Shown here one piece after another: positions 14,501 to 28,381 of a stretch of 64,000 nucleotides of DNA. The position numbers and the translations under genes were made by a program. The notes beneath the pieces are model-generated. The model had not been told where the DNA came from and did not search any database. It saw only the letters and a program-made list of their open reading frames with translations. Source of the DNA: Bombus terrestris (lineage: Eukaryota; Arthropoda; Insecta; Hymenoptera; Apidae); the NCBI RefSeq assembly GCF_910591885.1, contig NW_025963555.1, positions 4,216,001-4,280,000 of the forward strand, in the 5' to 3' direction. Each line of letters begins with the position of its first letter. The stretch's first letter is position 1.

Positions 14501-16151
14501 ATAACGTTATACGTCATATAGTAGTACAATATAACGTTATACGTTATATCGTAGCAGTACATAACGTTATACGGTATAACGTAGTAGCACATAACGTTAT
14601 ACGTTACTACGTAGTAGTACATAACGTCAAACGTCACATAGTGATACAATGTAACGTAATACGTTATAATGCAGAAGTACAAAACGTTATACGTTATAAC
14701 GTAGTAGTACATAACGTCAAACTTCACATAGTGATACAATATAGCGTTATACGTTATAACGTAGAAGTACAAAACTTTATACGTTATAACGTAGTAGTAT
14801 ATAACGTTATACGTTATAACGTAGTAGTACATAACGTCATACGTCACATAGTGATACAATATAACGTTATACGTTATATCGTAGAAGTACATAACGTTAT
14901 ACGTTATAAACTAGTAGTACATAACGTTATACGTTACAACGTAGTAGTACATAACGTAATACGTCCTATAGTGATACAATGTAACGTTATACGTTATAAC
15001 GTAGTAGTATATAACGTTATACGTTATAACGTAGTAGTACATAACGTTATACGTTGCTACGTAGTAGTACATAACGTCAAACGTCACATAGTGATACAAT
15101 GTAACGTTATACGTTATAACGTAGTAGTATATAACGTTATACGTTATAACGTAGTAGTACATAACGTCAAACGTCACATAGTGATACAATATAACGTTAT
15201 AGGTTATATCGTAGAAGTACATAACGTTATACGTTATAAACTAGTAGTACTTAACGTTATACGTTACTGCGTAGTAGTACATAACGATATACGTCATATA
15301 GTAGTACAATATAACGTTATACGTTATAACGTAGCAGTACATAACGTTATACGGTATAACGTAGTAGCACATAACGTTATACGTTACTACGTAGTAGTAC
15401 ATAACGTCAAACGTCACATAGTGATACTATGTAACGTTATACGTTATAATGTAGAAGTACAAAACGTTATACGTTATAACGTAGTAGTACATAACGTCAA
15501 ACGTCACATAGTGATACAGTATAAAGTTATACGTTATAACGTAGAAGTACAAAACGTTATACGTTATAACGTAGTAGTACATAACGTTATACGTTATAGG
15601 TAGTAGTACATAACGTCATACGTCCTATAGTGATACAATGTAACGTTATACGTTATAATGTAGAAGTACAAAACGTTATACGTTATAACGTAGTGGTACA
15701 TAACGTTATCCGGTATAACGTAATAGTACATATCTATATACGTCATGTAGTGATGCAATATAACGTCATACGTTATAACGTAGAAGTACATAATGTTATA
15801 CATTATAAAGTAGTAGTACATAACGTTATACGTTACTACGTAGTAGTACATAACGTCATACGTCCTATAGTGATACAATGTAACGTTATACGTTATAACG
15901 TAGAAGTACAAAACGTTATACGTTATAACGTAGTAGTACATAACGTCAAACTTCACATAGTGATACAATATAGCGTTATACGTTATAAAGTAGAAGTACA
16001 AAACGTTATACGTTATAACGTAGTAGTACATAACGTCAAACTTCACATAGTGATACAATATAGCGTTATACGTTATAACGTAGAAGTACAAAACGTTATA
16101 CGTTATAACGTAGTAGTACTTAACGTTATATGTTATAGGTAGTAGCACATA
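11535..16151. repeat. P-Q-R superunit, copy 3 (4,617 bp)
   Basis: P runs to 13,453, Q to 15,612 and R to 16,151. The total length equals copy 1, but the parts differ: P is 240 bp longer, Q is 180 bp shorter and R is 60 bp shorter, so the equal total is a coincidence of three changes. Q lacks the 60-bp pair with AATATTGTACTACATA present near 4,985 and 9,092, and lacks 120 bp present around 9,600-9,720. The late part, 14,461-15,603, matches 6,127-7,269 at a constant shift of 8,334 bp. Confidence 0.82.
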
Positions 16152-18908
16152 ACGTCATACGTCCTATAGTGATACAATGTAACGTTATACGTTATAGTGT
16201 AGAAGTACAAAACGTTATACGTTATAACGTAGTAGTACATAACGTAATCCGGTATAACGTAATAGTACATATCTATATACGTCATATGGTGATGCAATAT
16301 AACGTCATACGTTATAACGTAGTAGTACATAACGTTATACGTCATATAGTAGTACAATATAACGTTATACGTTATAACGTAGCAGTACATAACGTTATAC
16401 GGTATAACGTAGTAGCACATAACGTTATACGTTACTACGTAGTAGTTCATAACGTCAAACGTCACATAGTGATACAATGTAACGTTATACGTTATAATGT
16501 AGAAGTACAAAACGTTATACGTTATAACGTAATAGTACATATCTATATACGTCATATAGTGATGCAATATAATGTCATACGTTATAACGTAGAAGTACAT
16601 AAAGTTATCCGGTATAACGTAGTAGCACATAACGTTATACTTTACTACGTAGTATTACATAACGTCAAACGTCACATAGTGATACAATGTAACGTTATAC
16701 GTTATAATGTAGAAGTACAAAACGTTATACGTTATAACGTAGTAGTACATAACGTCAAACGTCACATAGTGATACAGTATAACGTTATACTTTATAACGT
16801 AGAAGTACAAAACGTTATACGTTATAACGTAGTAGTACATAACGTCAAACGTCACATAGTGATACAATATAACGTTATACGTTATATCGTAGAAGTACAT
16901 AACGTTATACGTTATAAACTAGTAGTACTTAACGTTATACGTTACTGCGTAGTAGTACATAACGATATACGTCATATAGTAGTGCAATATAACGTTATAC
17001 GTTATAACGTAGCAGTACATAACGTTATACGGTATTACGTAGTAGCACATAACGTTATACGTTACTACGTAGTAGTAAATAACGTCAAACGTCACATAGT
17101 GATACAATGTAACGTTATACGTTATAATGTAGAAGTACAAAACGTTATACGTTATAACGTAGTAGTACATAACGTCAAACTTCACATAGTGATACAATAT
17201 AGCGTTATACCTTATAACGTAGAAGTACAAAACGTTATACGTTATAACGTAGTAGTATATAACGTTATACGTTATAACGTAGTAGTACATAACGTCAAAC
17301 GTCACATAGTGATACAATATAACGTTATACGTTATATTGTAGAAGTACATAACGTTATACGTTATAAACTAGTAGTACTTAACGTTATACGTTACTGCGT
17401 AGTAGTACATAACGATATACGTCATATAGTAGTACAATATAACGTTATACGTTATAACGTAGCAGTACATAACGTTATACGGTATAACGTAGTAGCACAT
17501 AACGTTATACGTTACTACGTAGTAGTACATAACGTCAAACGTCACATAGTGATACTATGTAACGTTATACGTTATAATGTAGAAGTACAAAACGTTATAC
17601 GTTATAACGTAGTAGTACATAACGTCAAACGTCACATAGTGATACAGTATAACGTTATACGTTATAACGTAGAAGTACAAAACGTTATACGTTATAACGT
17701 AGTAGTACATAACGTTATACGTTATAGGTAGTAGTACATAACGTCATACGTCCTATAGTGATACAATGTAACGTTATACGTTATAGTGTAGAAGTTCAAA
17801 ACGTTATACGTTATAACGTAGTAGTACATAACGTAATCCGGTATAACGTAATAGTACATATCTATATACGTCATATGGTAATGCAATATAACGTCATACG
17901 TTATAACGTAGTAGTATATAACGTGATACGTCATATAGTAGTACAATATAACGTTATACGTTATAACGTAGCAGTACATAACGTTATACGGTATAACGTA
18001 GTAGCACATAACGTTATACGTTACTACGTAGTAGTAAATAACGCAAACGTCACATAGTGATACAATGTAACGTTATACGTTATAATGTAGAGGTACAAAA
18101 CGTTATACGTTATATCGTAGTAGTACATAACGTCAATCTTCACATAGTGATACAATATAGCGTTATACGTTATAACGTAGAAGTACAAAACTTTATACGT
18201 TATAACGTAGTAGTACATAACGTCACACTTCACATAGTGATACAATATAGCGTTATACGTTATAACGTAGAAGTACATAACGTTATACGTTATAACGTAG
18301 TAGTATATAACGTTATACGTTATAACGTAGTAGTACATAACGTCAAACGTCACATAGTGATACAATATAACGTTATACGTTATATCGTAGAAGTACATAA
18401 CGTTATACGTTATAAACTAGTAGTACATAACGTTATACGTTACAACGTAGTAGTACATAGCATCATACGTCCTATAGTGATACAATGTAACGTTATACGT
18501 TATAGCGTAGTAGTATATAACGTTATACGTTATAACGTAGTAGTACATAACGTTATACGGTATAACGTAGTAGCACATAACGTTATACGTTACTACGTAG
18601 TAGTACATAACGTCAAACGTCACATAGTGATGCAATGTAACGTTATACGTTATAATGTAGAAGTACAAAACGTTATACGTTATAACGTAGTGGTACATAA
18701 CGTCAAACGTCACATAGTGATAAAGTATAACGTTATACGTTATAACGTAGAAGTACAAAACGTTATTCGTTATAACGTAGTAGTACATAACGTCAATCTT
18801 CACATAGTGATACAATATAGCGTTATACGTTATAACGTAAAAGTACAAAACGTTATACGTTATAACGTAGTAGTACTTAACGTTATACGTTATAGGTAGT
18901 AGTACATA
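16152..18908. repeat. Mosaic satellite segment with repeated S-type start
   Basis: Two sub-blocks close at the 29-bp monomers of 17,712-17,740 and 18,880-18,908. Both open with the same series, called S here: a monomer with TTATAGTGTAGAAG, then AATCCGGTATAACG, then GTCATATGGTGATGCA or GTCATATGGTAATGCA. The first about 290 bp therefore match at a shift of 1,589 bp. The same S opening recurs at 23,018, 23,527, 24,246 and in every 5.66-kb unit (33,301, 38,954 and so on), so this mosaic zone holds parts of the younger HOR. Confidence 0.75.
18041..18069. repeat. 29-bp monomer, ACGCAAACG type
   Basis: The usual ACGTCAAACG start has lost one T, giving ACGCAAACG. The same lesion lies at 33,601, 34,288, 39,254, 39,941, 46,861, 51,233, 51,920, 56,893, 57,580 and 62,553, always after a monomer ending GTAGTAAATA. 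It therefore arose once and was spread by copying. It is one of the two kinds of recurrent single-base deletion that make the HOR length differ from a multiple of 30. Confidence 0.85.
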
Positions 18909-21900
18909 ACGTCATACGTCCTATAGTGATACAATGTAACGTTATACGTTATAATGTAGAAGTACAAAACGTTATACGTTATAACGTAGTAGTACATAAC
19001 GTTATCCGGTATAACGTAATAGTACATATCTATAGACGTCATATAGTGATGCAATATAACGTCATACGTTATAACGTAGAAGTACACTAACGTTATACAT
19101 TATAAAGTAGTAGTACATAACGTTATACGCTACTACGTAGTAGTACATAACGTCATACGTTCTATAGTGATACAATGTAACGTTATACATTATAACGTAG
19201 TAGTTCTTAACGTTATACGTTACTGCGTAGTAGTACATAACGTTATACGTCATATAGTGGTACAATATAACGTTATACGTCATAATATAGTACTACATAA
19301 AGCTAAAAGTCACATAGTGATACAATATAACGTTATACGTTATAACGTAGAAGTACAAAACATTATACGTTATAACGTAGTAGTACATAACGTCAAACTT
19401 CACATAGTGATACAATATAGCTTTATACGTTATAAAGTAGAAGTACAAAACGTTATACGTTATAACGTAGTAGTACATAACGTCAAACTTCACACAGTGA
19501 TACAATATAGCGTTATACGTTATAAAGTAGAAGTACAAAACGTTATACGTTATAACGTAGTAGTACATAACGTCAAACTTCACATAGTGATACAATATAG
19601 CGTTATACGTTATAACGCAGAAGTACATAACGTTATACGTTATAACGTAGTAGTATATAACGTTATACGTTATAACGTAGTAGTACATAACGTCAAACGT
19701 CACATAGTGATACAATATAACGTTATACGTTATATCGTAGAAGTACATAACGTTATACGTTATAAACTAGTAGTACATAACGTTATACGTTACAACGTAG
19801 TAGTACATAACGTCATACGTCCTATAGTGATACAATGTAACGTTATACGTTATAATGTAGAAGTACAAAACGTTATACGTTATAACGTAGTAGTGCATAA
19901 CGTAATCCGGTATAACGTAATAGTACATACCTATATATGTCATATGGTGATGCAATATAACGTCATACGTTATAACGTAGAAGTACATAACGTTATACAT
20001 TATAAAGTAGTAGTACATAACGTTATACGCTACTACGTAGTAGTACATAACGTCATACGTTCTATAGTGATACAATGTAACGTTATACATTATAACGTAG
20101 TAGTTCTTAACGTTATACGTTACTGCGTAGTAGTACATAACGTTATACGTCATATAGTGGTACAATATAACGTTATACGTCATAATATAGTACTACATAA
20201 AGCTAAAAGTCACATAGTGATACAATATAACGTTATACGTTATAACGTAGAAGTACAAAACGTTATACGTTATAACGTAGTAGTACATAACGTAATACGT
20301 CCTATAGTGATACAATGTAACGTTATACGTTATAACGTAGTAGTATATAACGTTATACGTTATAACGTAGTGGTACATAACGTTATACGTTACTACGTAG
20401 TAGTACATAACGTCAAACGTCACATAGTGATACAATGTAACGTTATACGTTATAACGTAGTAGTATATAACGTTATACGTTATAACGTAGTAGTATATAA
20501 CGTTATACGTTATAACGTAGTAGTACATAACGTCAAACGTCACATAGTGATACAATATAACGTTATACGTTATATCGTAGAAGTACATAACGTTATACGT
20601 TATAAACTAGTAGTACTTAACGTTATACGTTACTGCGTAGTAGTACATAACGTTATACGTCATATAGTAGTACAATATAACGTTATACGTTATATCGTAG
20701 CAGTACATAACGTTATACGGTATAACGTAGTAGCACATAACGTTATACTTTACTACGTAGTAGTACATAACGTCAAACGTCACATAGTGATACAATGTAA
20801 CGTAATACGTTATAATGTAGAAGTACAAAACGCTATACGTTATAACGTAGTAGTACATAACGTCAAACGTCACATAGTGATACAATATAACGTTATACGT
20901 TATATCGTAGAAGTACATAACGTTATACGTTATAAACTAGTAGTACTTAACGTTATACGTTAATGCGTAGTAGTACATAACGATATACGTCATATAGTAG
21001 TACAATATAACGTTATACGTTATAACGTAGCAGTACATAACGTTATACGTTATAAACTAGTAGTACATAACGTTATACGTTACAACGTAGTAGTACATAA
21101 CGTAATACGTCCTATAGTGATACAATGTAACGTTATACGTTATAACGTAGTAGTATATAACGTTATACGTTATAACGTAGTAGTACATAACGTTATACGT
21201 TACTACGTAGTAGTACATAACGTCATACGTCCTATAGTGATACAATGTAACGTTATACGTTATAACGTAGAAGTACAAAACGTTATACGTTATAACGTAG
21301 TAGTATATAACGTTATACGTTATAACGTAGTAGTACATAACGTCATACGTCACATAGTGATACAATATAACGTTATACGTTATATCGTAGAAGTACATAA
21401 CGTTATACGTTATAACGTAGTAGTATATAACGTTATACGTTACAACGTAGTAGTACATAACGTAATACGTCCTATAGTGATACAATGTAACGTTATACGT
21501 TATAACGTAGTAGTATATAACGTTATACGTTATAACGTAGTAGCACATAACGTTATACTTTACTACGTAGTAGTACATAACGTGAAACGTCACATAGTGA
21601 TACAATGTAACGTTATACGTTATAATGCAGAAGTACAAAACGTTATACGTTATAACGTAGTAGTACATAACGTCAAACTTCACATAGTGATACAATATAG
21701 CGTTATACGTTATAACGTAGAAGTACAAAACGTTATACGTTATAACGTAGTAGTATATAACGTTATACGTTATAACGTAGTAGAACATAACGTCATACGT
21801 CACATAGTGATACAATATAACGTTATACGTTATATCGTAGAAGTACATAACGTTATACGTTATAAACTAGTAGTACATAACGTTATACGTTACAACGTAG

Positions 21901-22568
21901 TAGTACATAACGTAATACGTCCTATAGTGATACAATGTAACGTTATACGTTATAACGTAGTAGTATATAACGTTATACGTTATAACGTAGTAGTACATAA
22001 CGTTATACGTTACTACGTAGTAGTACATAACGTCAAACGTCACATAGTGATACAATGTAACGTTATACGTTATAACGTAGTAGTATATAACGTTATACGT
22101 TATAACGTAGTAGTACATAACGTCAAACGTCACATAGTGATACAATATAACGTTATAGGTTATATCGTAGAAGTACATAACGTTATACGTTATAAACTAG
22201 TAGTACTTAACGTTATACGTTACTGCGTAGTAGTACATAACGATATACGTCATATAGTAGTACAATATAACGTTATATGTTATAACGTAGCAGTACATAA
22301 CGTTATACGGTATAACGTAGTAGCACATAACGTTATACGTTACTACGTAGTAGTACATAACGTCAAACGTCACATAGTGATACTATGTAACGTTATACGT
22401 TATAATGTAGAAGTACAAAACGTTATACGTTATAACGTAGTAGTACATAACGTCAAACGTCACATAGTGATACAGTATAACGTTATACGTTATAACGTAG
22501 AAGTACAAAACGTTATACGTTATAACGTAGTAGTACATAACGTTATACGTTATAGGTAGTAGTACATA
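18909..22568. repeat. Mosaic satellite segment with T-type opening
   Basis: The first about 1.7 kb match 25,114 onward at a shift of 6,205 bp before position 19,086 and 6,204 bp after it, the change being one inserted base here. The later part (21,867-22,568, continuing to about 22,920) matches 14,911-15,612 and onward at a shift of 6,956 bp. The segment is thus a fusion of a block shared with the 25-29 kb region and a block shared with the Q and R sub-blocks. The opening series, called T here (CCGG monomer, TATCTATA monomer, then CATTATAAAG and CGCTACTACG), recurs at 25,114 and 29,433 and in the 5.66-kb units. Confidence 0.75.
19079..19091. repeat. Single 31-bp monomer (one-base insertion)
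   Basis: The monomer end reads AGTACACTAACG where all its relatives read AGTACATAACG, so one C is inserted. The homologous positions near 25,291, 29,610, 35,503 and 63,718 lack it. I noticed no other 31-bp monomer. It is private to this copy and so is younger than the block duplication, or an assembly or read error. Confidence 0.75.
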
Positions 22569-22920
22569 ACGTCATACGTCCTATAGTGATACAATGTAAC
22601 GTTATACGTTATAATGTAGAAGTACAAAACGTTATACGTTATAACGTAGTGGTACATAACGTTATCCGGTATAACGTAATAGTACATATCTATATACGTC
22701 ATGTAGTGATGCAATATAACGTCATACGTTATAACGTAGAAGTACATAATGTTATACATTATAAAGTAGTAGTACATAACGTTATACGTTACTACGTAGT
22801 AGTACATAACGTCATACGTCCTATAGTGATACAATGTAACGTTATACGTTATAACGTAGAAGTACAAAACGTTATACGTTATAACGTAGTAGTACATAAC
22901 GTCAAACTTCACATAGTGAT
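21867..22920. repeat. Second copy of the Q/R junction region
   Basis: This stretch matches 14,911-15,964 at a constant shift of 6,956 bp, including the 29-bp monomer at 22,540-22,568 (15,584-15,612) and the variants GATACTATGTAACG and GTCATGTAGTGATGCA. The match fails after about 22,920, where this copy has CAGTATAACG and the other has CAATATAGCG. It shows that the P-Q-R zone and the mosaic zone have exchanged or duplicated about 1 kb. Confidence 0.78.
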
Positions 22921-25113
22921 ACAGTATAACGTTATACGTTATAACGTAGAAGTACAAAACGTTATACGTTATAACGTAGTAGTACTTAACGTTATATGTT
23001 ATAGGTAGTAGCACATAACGTCATACGTCCTATAGTGATACAATGTAACGTTATACGTTATAGTGTAGAAGTACAAAACGTTATACGTTATAACGTAGGA
23101 GTACATAACGTAATCCGGTATAACGTAATAGTACATATCTATATACGTCATATGGTGATGCAATATAACGTCATACGTTATAACGTAGTAGTACATAACG
23201 TTATACGTCATATAGTAGTACAATATAACGTTATATGTTATAACGTAGCAGTACATAACGTTATACGTTATAACGTAGAAGTACAAAACGTTATACGTTA
23301 TAACGTAGTAGTACATAACGTCAAACTTCACATAGTGATACAATATAGCGTTATACGTTATAAAGTAGAAGTACAAAACGTTATACGTTATAACGTAGTA
23401 GTACATAACGTCAAACTTCACATAGTGATACAATATAGCGTTATACGTTATAACGTAGAAGTACAAAACGTTATACGTTATAACGTAGTAGTACTTAACG
23501 TTATATGTTATAGGTAGTAGCACATAACGTCATACGTCCTATAGTGATACAATGTAACGTTATACGTTATAGTGTAGAAGTACAAAACGTTATACGTTAT
23601 AACGTAGGAGTACATAACGTAATCCGGTATAACGTAATAGTACATATCTATATACGTCATATGGTGATGCAATATAACGTCATACGTTATAACGTAGTAG
23701 TACATAACGTTATACGTCATATAGTAGTACAATATAACGTTATACGTTATAACGTAGCAGTACATAACGTTATACGGTATAACGTAGTAGCACATAACGT
23801 TATACGTTACTACGTAGTAGTACATAACGTCAAACGTCACATAGTGATACAATGTAACGTTATACGCTATAATGTAGAAGTACAAAACGTTATACGTTAT
23901 AACGTAATAGTACATATCTATATACGTCATATAGTGATGCAATATAATGTCATACGTTATAACGTAGAAGTACATAAAGTTATCCGGTAAAACGTAGTAG
24001 CACATAACGTTATACTTTACTACGTAGTATTACATAACGTCAAACGTCACATAGGGATACAATGTAACTTTATACGTTATAATGTAGAAGTACAAAACGT
24101 TATACGTTATAACGTAGTAGTACATAACGTCAAACGTCACATAGTGATACAGTATAACGTTATACGTTATAACGTAGAAGTACAAAACGTTATACGTTAT
24201 AACGTAGTAGTACATAACGTTATACGTTATAGGTAGTAGTACATAACGTCATACGTCCTATAGTGATACAATGTAACGTTATACGTTATAGTGTAGAAGT
24301 ACAAAACGTTATACGTTATAACGTAGTAGTACATAACGTAATCCGGTATAACGTAATAGTACATAAGTATATACGTCATATGGTAATGCAATATAACGTC
24401 ATACGTTATAACGTAGTAGTATATAACGTTATACGTCATATAGTAGTACAATATAACGTTATACGTTATAACGTAGCAGTACATAACGTTATACGGTATA
24501 ACGTAGTAGCACATAACGTTATACGTTATAGGTAGTAGTACATAACGTCATACGTCCTATAGTGATACAATGTAACGTTATACGTTATAACGTAGTAGTA
24601 TATAACGTTATACGTTATAACGTAGTAGTACATAACGTTATACGTTACTACGTAGTAGTACATAACGTCAAACGTCACATAGTGATACAATGTAACGTTA
24701 TACGTTATAACGTAGTAGTATATAACGTTATACGTTATAACGTAGTAGTACATAACGTTATACGGTATAACGTAGTAGCACATAACGTTACACGTTACTA
24801 CGTAGTAGTACATAACGTCAAACGTCACATAGTGATGCAATGTAACGTTATACGTTATAATGTAGAAGTACAAAACGTTATACGTTATAACGTAGTAGTA
24901 CATAACGTCAAACGTCACATAGTGATACAGTATAACGTTATACGTTATAACGTAGAAGTACAAAACGTTATACGTTATAACGTAGTAGTACATAACGTCA
25001 ATCTTCACATAGTGATACAATATAGCGTTATACGTTATAACGTAAAAGTACAAAACGTTAAACGTTATAACGTAGTAGTACTTAACGTTATACGTTATAG
25101 GTAGTAGTACATA
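22569..25113. repeat. Mosaic satellite segment with several short sub-blocks
   Basis: 29-bp monomers close sub-blocks at about 23,017, 23,526, 24,245, 24,544 and 25,113. Those opening at 23,018 and 23,527 share about 250 bp, including the private variant GTAGGAGTACATAACG at 23,097 and 23,606, a shift of 509 bp (17 monomers minus one base). They then diverge: the first continues as in 15,900-16,142, the second as in 16,380-16,640. The sub-block at 24,246 is another S-type opening. This part is the most finely shuffled in the window. Confidence 0.75.
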
Positions 25114-26755
25114 ACGTCATACGTCCTATAGTGATACAATGTAACGTTATACGTTATAATGTAGAAGTACAAAACGTTATACGTTATAACGTAGTAGTAC
25201 ATAACGTTATCCGGTATAACGTAATAGTACATATCTATATACGTCATATAGTGATGCAATATAACGTCATACGTTATAACGTAGAAGTACATAACGTTAT
25301 ACATTATAAAGTAGTAGTACATAACGTTATACGCTACTACGTAGTAGTACATAACGTCATACGTTCTATAGTGATACAATGTAACGTTATACATTATAAC
25401 GTAGTAGTTCTTAACGTTATACGTTACTGCGTAGTAGTACATAACGTTATACGTCATATAGTGGTACAATATAACGTTATACGTCATAATATAGTACTAC
25501 ATAAAGCTAAAAGTCACATAGTGATACAATATAACGTTATACGTTATAACGTAGAAGTACAAAACGTTATACGTTATAACGTAGTAGTACATAACGTCAA
25601 ACTTCACATAGTGATACAATATAGCGTTATACGTTATAAAGTAGAAGTACAAAACGTTATACGTTATAACGTAGTAGTACATAACGTCAAACTTCACATA
25701 GTGATACAATATAGCGTTATACGTTATAAAGTAGAAGTACAAAACGTTATACGTTATAACGTAGTAGTACATAACGTCAAACTTCACATAGTGATACAAT
25801 ATAGCGTTATACGTTATAACGTAGAAGTACATAACGTTATACGTTATAACGTAGTAGTATATAACGTTATACGTTATAACGTAGTAGTACATAACGTCAA
25901 ACGTCACATAGTGATACAATATAACGTTATACGTTATATCGTAGAAGTACAAAACGTTATACGTTATAAACTAGTAGTACATAACGTTATACGTTACAAC
26001 GTAGTAGTACATAACGTCATACGTCCTATAGTGATACAATGTAACGTTATACGTTATAATGTAGAAGTACAAAACGTTATACGTTATAACGTAGTAGTAC
26101 ATAACGTAATCCGGTATAACGTAATAGTACATACCTATATATGTCATATGGTGATGCAATATAACGTCATACGTTATAACGTAGAAGTACATAACGTTGT
26201 ACATTATAAAGTAGTAGTACATAACGTTATACGCTACTACGTAGTAGTACATAACGTCATACGTTCTATAGTGATACAATGTAACGTTATACATTATAAC
26301 GTAGTAGTTCTTAACGTTATACGTTACTGCGTAGTAGTACATAACGTTATACGTCATATAGTGGTACAATATAACGTTATACGTCATAATATAGTACTAC
26401 ATAAAGCTAAAAGTCACATAGTGATACAATATAACGTTATACGTTATAACGTAGAAGTACAAAACGTTATACGTTATAACGTAGTAGTACATAACGTAAT
26501 ACGTCCTATAGTGATACAATGTAACGTTATACGTTATAACGTAGTAGTATATAACGTTATACGTTATAACGTAGTGGTACATAACGTTATACGTTACTAC
26601 GTAGTAGTACATAACGTCAAACGTCACATAGTGATACAATGTAACGTTATACGTTATAACGTAGTAGTATATAACGTTATACGTTATAACGTAGTAGTAC
26701 ATAACGTCAAACGTCACATAGTGATACAATATAACGTTATACGTTATATCGTAGA
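24640..26755. repeat. 4,319-bp duplication, left copy
   Basis: This stretch matches 28,959-31,074 at a constant shift of 4,319 bp (144 monomers minus one base), through the 29-bp monomer at 25,085-25,113 and the T-type opening. Shared variants include GTAAAAGTACAAAACG followed by TTAAACGTTATAACG near 25,050. The match ends where this copy enters further 810-bp units and the right copy does not. Confidence 0.82.
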
Positions 26756-28381
26756 AGTACAAAACGTTATACGTTATAAACTAGTAGTACATAACGTTAT
26801 ACGTTACAACGTAGTAGTACATAACGTCATACGTCCTATAGTGATACAATGTAACGTTATACGTTATAATGTAGAAGTACAAAACGTTATACGTTATAAC
26901 GTAGTAGTACATAACGTAATCCGGTATAACGTAATAGTACATACCTATATATGTCATATGGTGATGCAATATAACGTCATACGTTATAACGTAGAAGTAC
27001 ATAACGTTGTACATTATAAAGTAGTAGTACATAACGTTATACGCTACTACGTAGTAGTACATAACGTCATACGTTCTATAGTGATACAATGTAACGTTAT
27101 ACATTACAACGTAGTAGTTCTTAACGTTATACGTTATTGCGTAGTAGTACATAACGTTATACGTCATATAGTGGTACAATATAACGTTATACGTCATAAT
27201 ATAGTACTACATAAAGCTAAAAGTCACATAGTGATACAATATAACGTTATACGTTATAACGTAGAAGTACAAAACGTTATACGTTATAACGTAGTAGTAC
27301 ATAACGTAATACGTCCTATAGTGATACAATGTAACGTTATACGTTATAACGTAGTAGTATATAACGTTATACGTTATAACGTAGTGGTACATAACGTTAT
27401 ACGTTACTACGTAGTAGTACATAACGTCAAACGTCACATAGTGATACAATGTAACGTTATACGTTATAACGTAGTAGTATATAACGTTATACGTTATAAC
27501 GTAGTAGTACATAACGTCAAACGTCACATAGTGATACAATATAACGTTATACGTTATATCGTAGAAGTACAAAACGTTATACGTTATAAACTAGTAGTAC
27601 ATAACGTTATACGTTACAACGTAGTAGTACATAACGTCATACGTCCTATAGTGATACAATGTAACGTTATACGTTATAATGTAGAAGTACAAAACGTTAT
27701 ACGTTATAACGTAGTAGTACATAACGTAATCCGGTATAACGTAATAGTACATACCTATATATGTCATATGGTGATGCAATATAACGTCATACGTTATAAC
27801 GTAGAAGTACATAACGTTGTACATTATAAAGTAGTAGTACATAACGTTATACGCTACTACGTAGTAGTACATAACGTCATACGTTCTATAGTGATACAAT
27901 GTAACGTTATACATTATAACGTAGTAGTTCTTAACGTTATACGTTACTGCGTAGTAGTACATAACGTTATACGTCATATAGTGGTACAATATAACGTTAT
28001 ACGTCATAATATAGTACTACATAAAGCTAAAAGTCACATAGTGATACAATATAACGTTATACGTTATAACGTAGAAGTACAAAACGTTATACGTTATAAC
28101 GTAGTAGTACATAACGTAATACGTCCTATAGTGATACAATGTAACGTTATACGTTATAACGTAGTAGTATATAACGTTATACGTTATAACGTAGTGGTAC
28201 ATAACGTTATACGTTACTACGTAGTAGTACATAACGTCAAACGTCACATAGTGATACAATGTAACGTTATACGTTATAACGTAGTAGTATATAACGTTAT
28301 ACGTTATAACGTAGTAGTACATAACGTCAAACGTCACATAGTGATACAATATAACGTTATACGTTATATCGTAGAAGTACA
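25834..28381. repeat. 810-bp higher-order repeat, about three tandem copies
   Basis: The order of 27 variant monomers repeats at 810-bp steps: 25,834, 26,644 and 27,454, with a partial fourth copy ending at about 28,381. The copies are nearly identical. All three carry GTTGTACATTATAAAG (26,196, 27,006 and 27,816), AATCCGGTATAACG, ACATACCTATATATG and ACTACATAAAGCTAAAAG. Copy-specific changes include ACATTACAACG and TTATTGCG near 27,110-27,140. No 29-bp monomer lies inside, so the length is an exact multiple of 30. A single equivalent unit occurs at about 30,290-31,080 and in each 5.66-kb unit, so the local triplication is recent. Confidence 0.9.

Noticed and set aside
3261..16151. Copies 1 and 3 of the P-Q-R superunit as exact duplicates because both are 4,617 bp
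   Set aside because: The sub-block lengths differ (+240, -180 and -60 bp), so the equal totals are coincidental.
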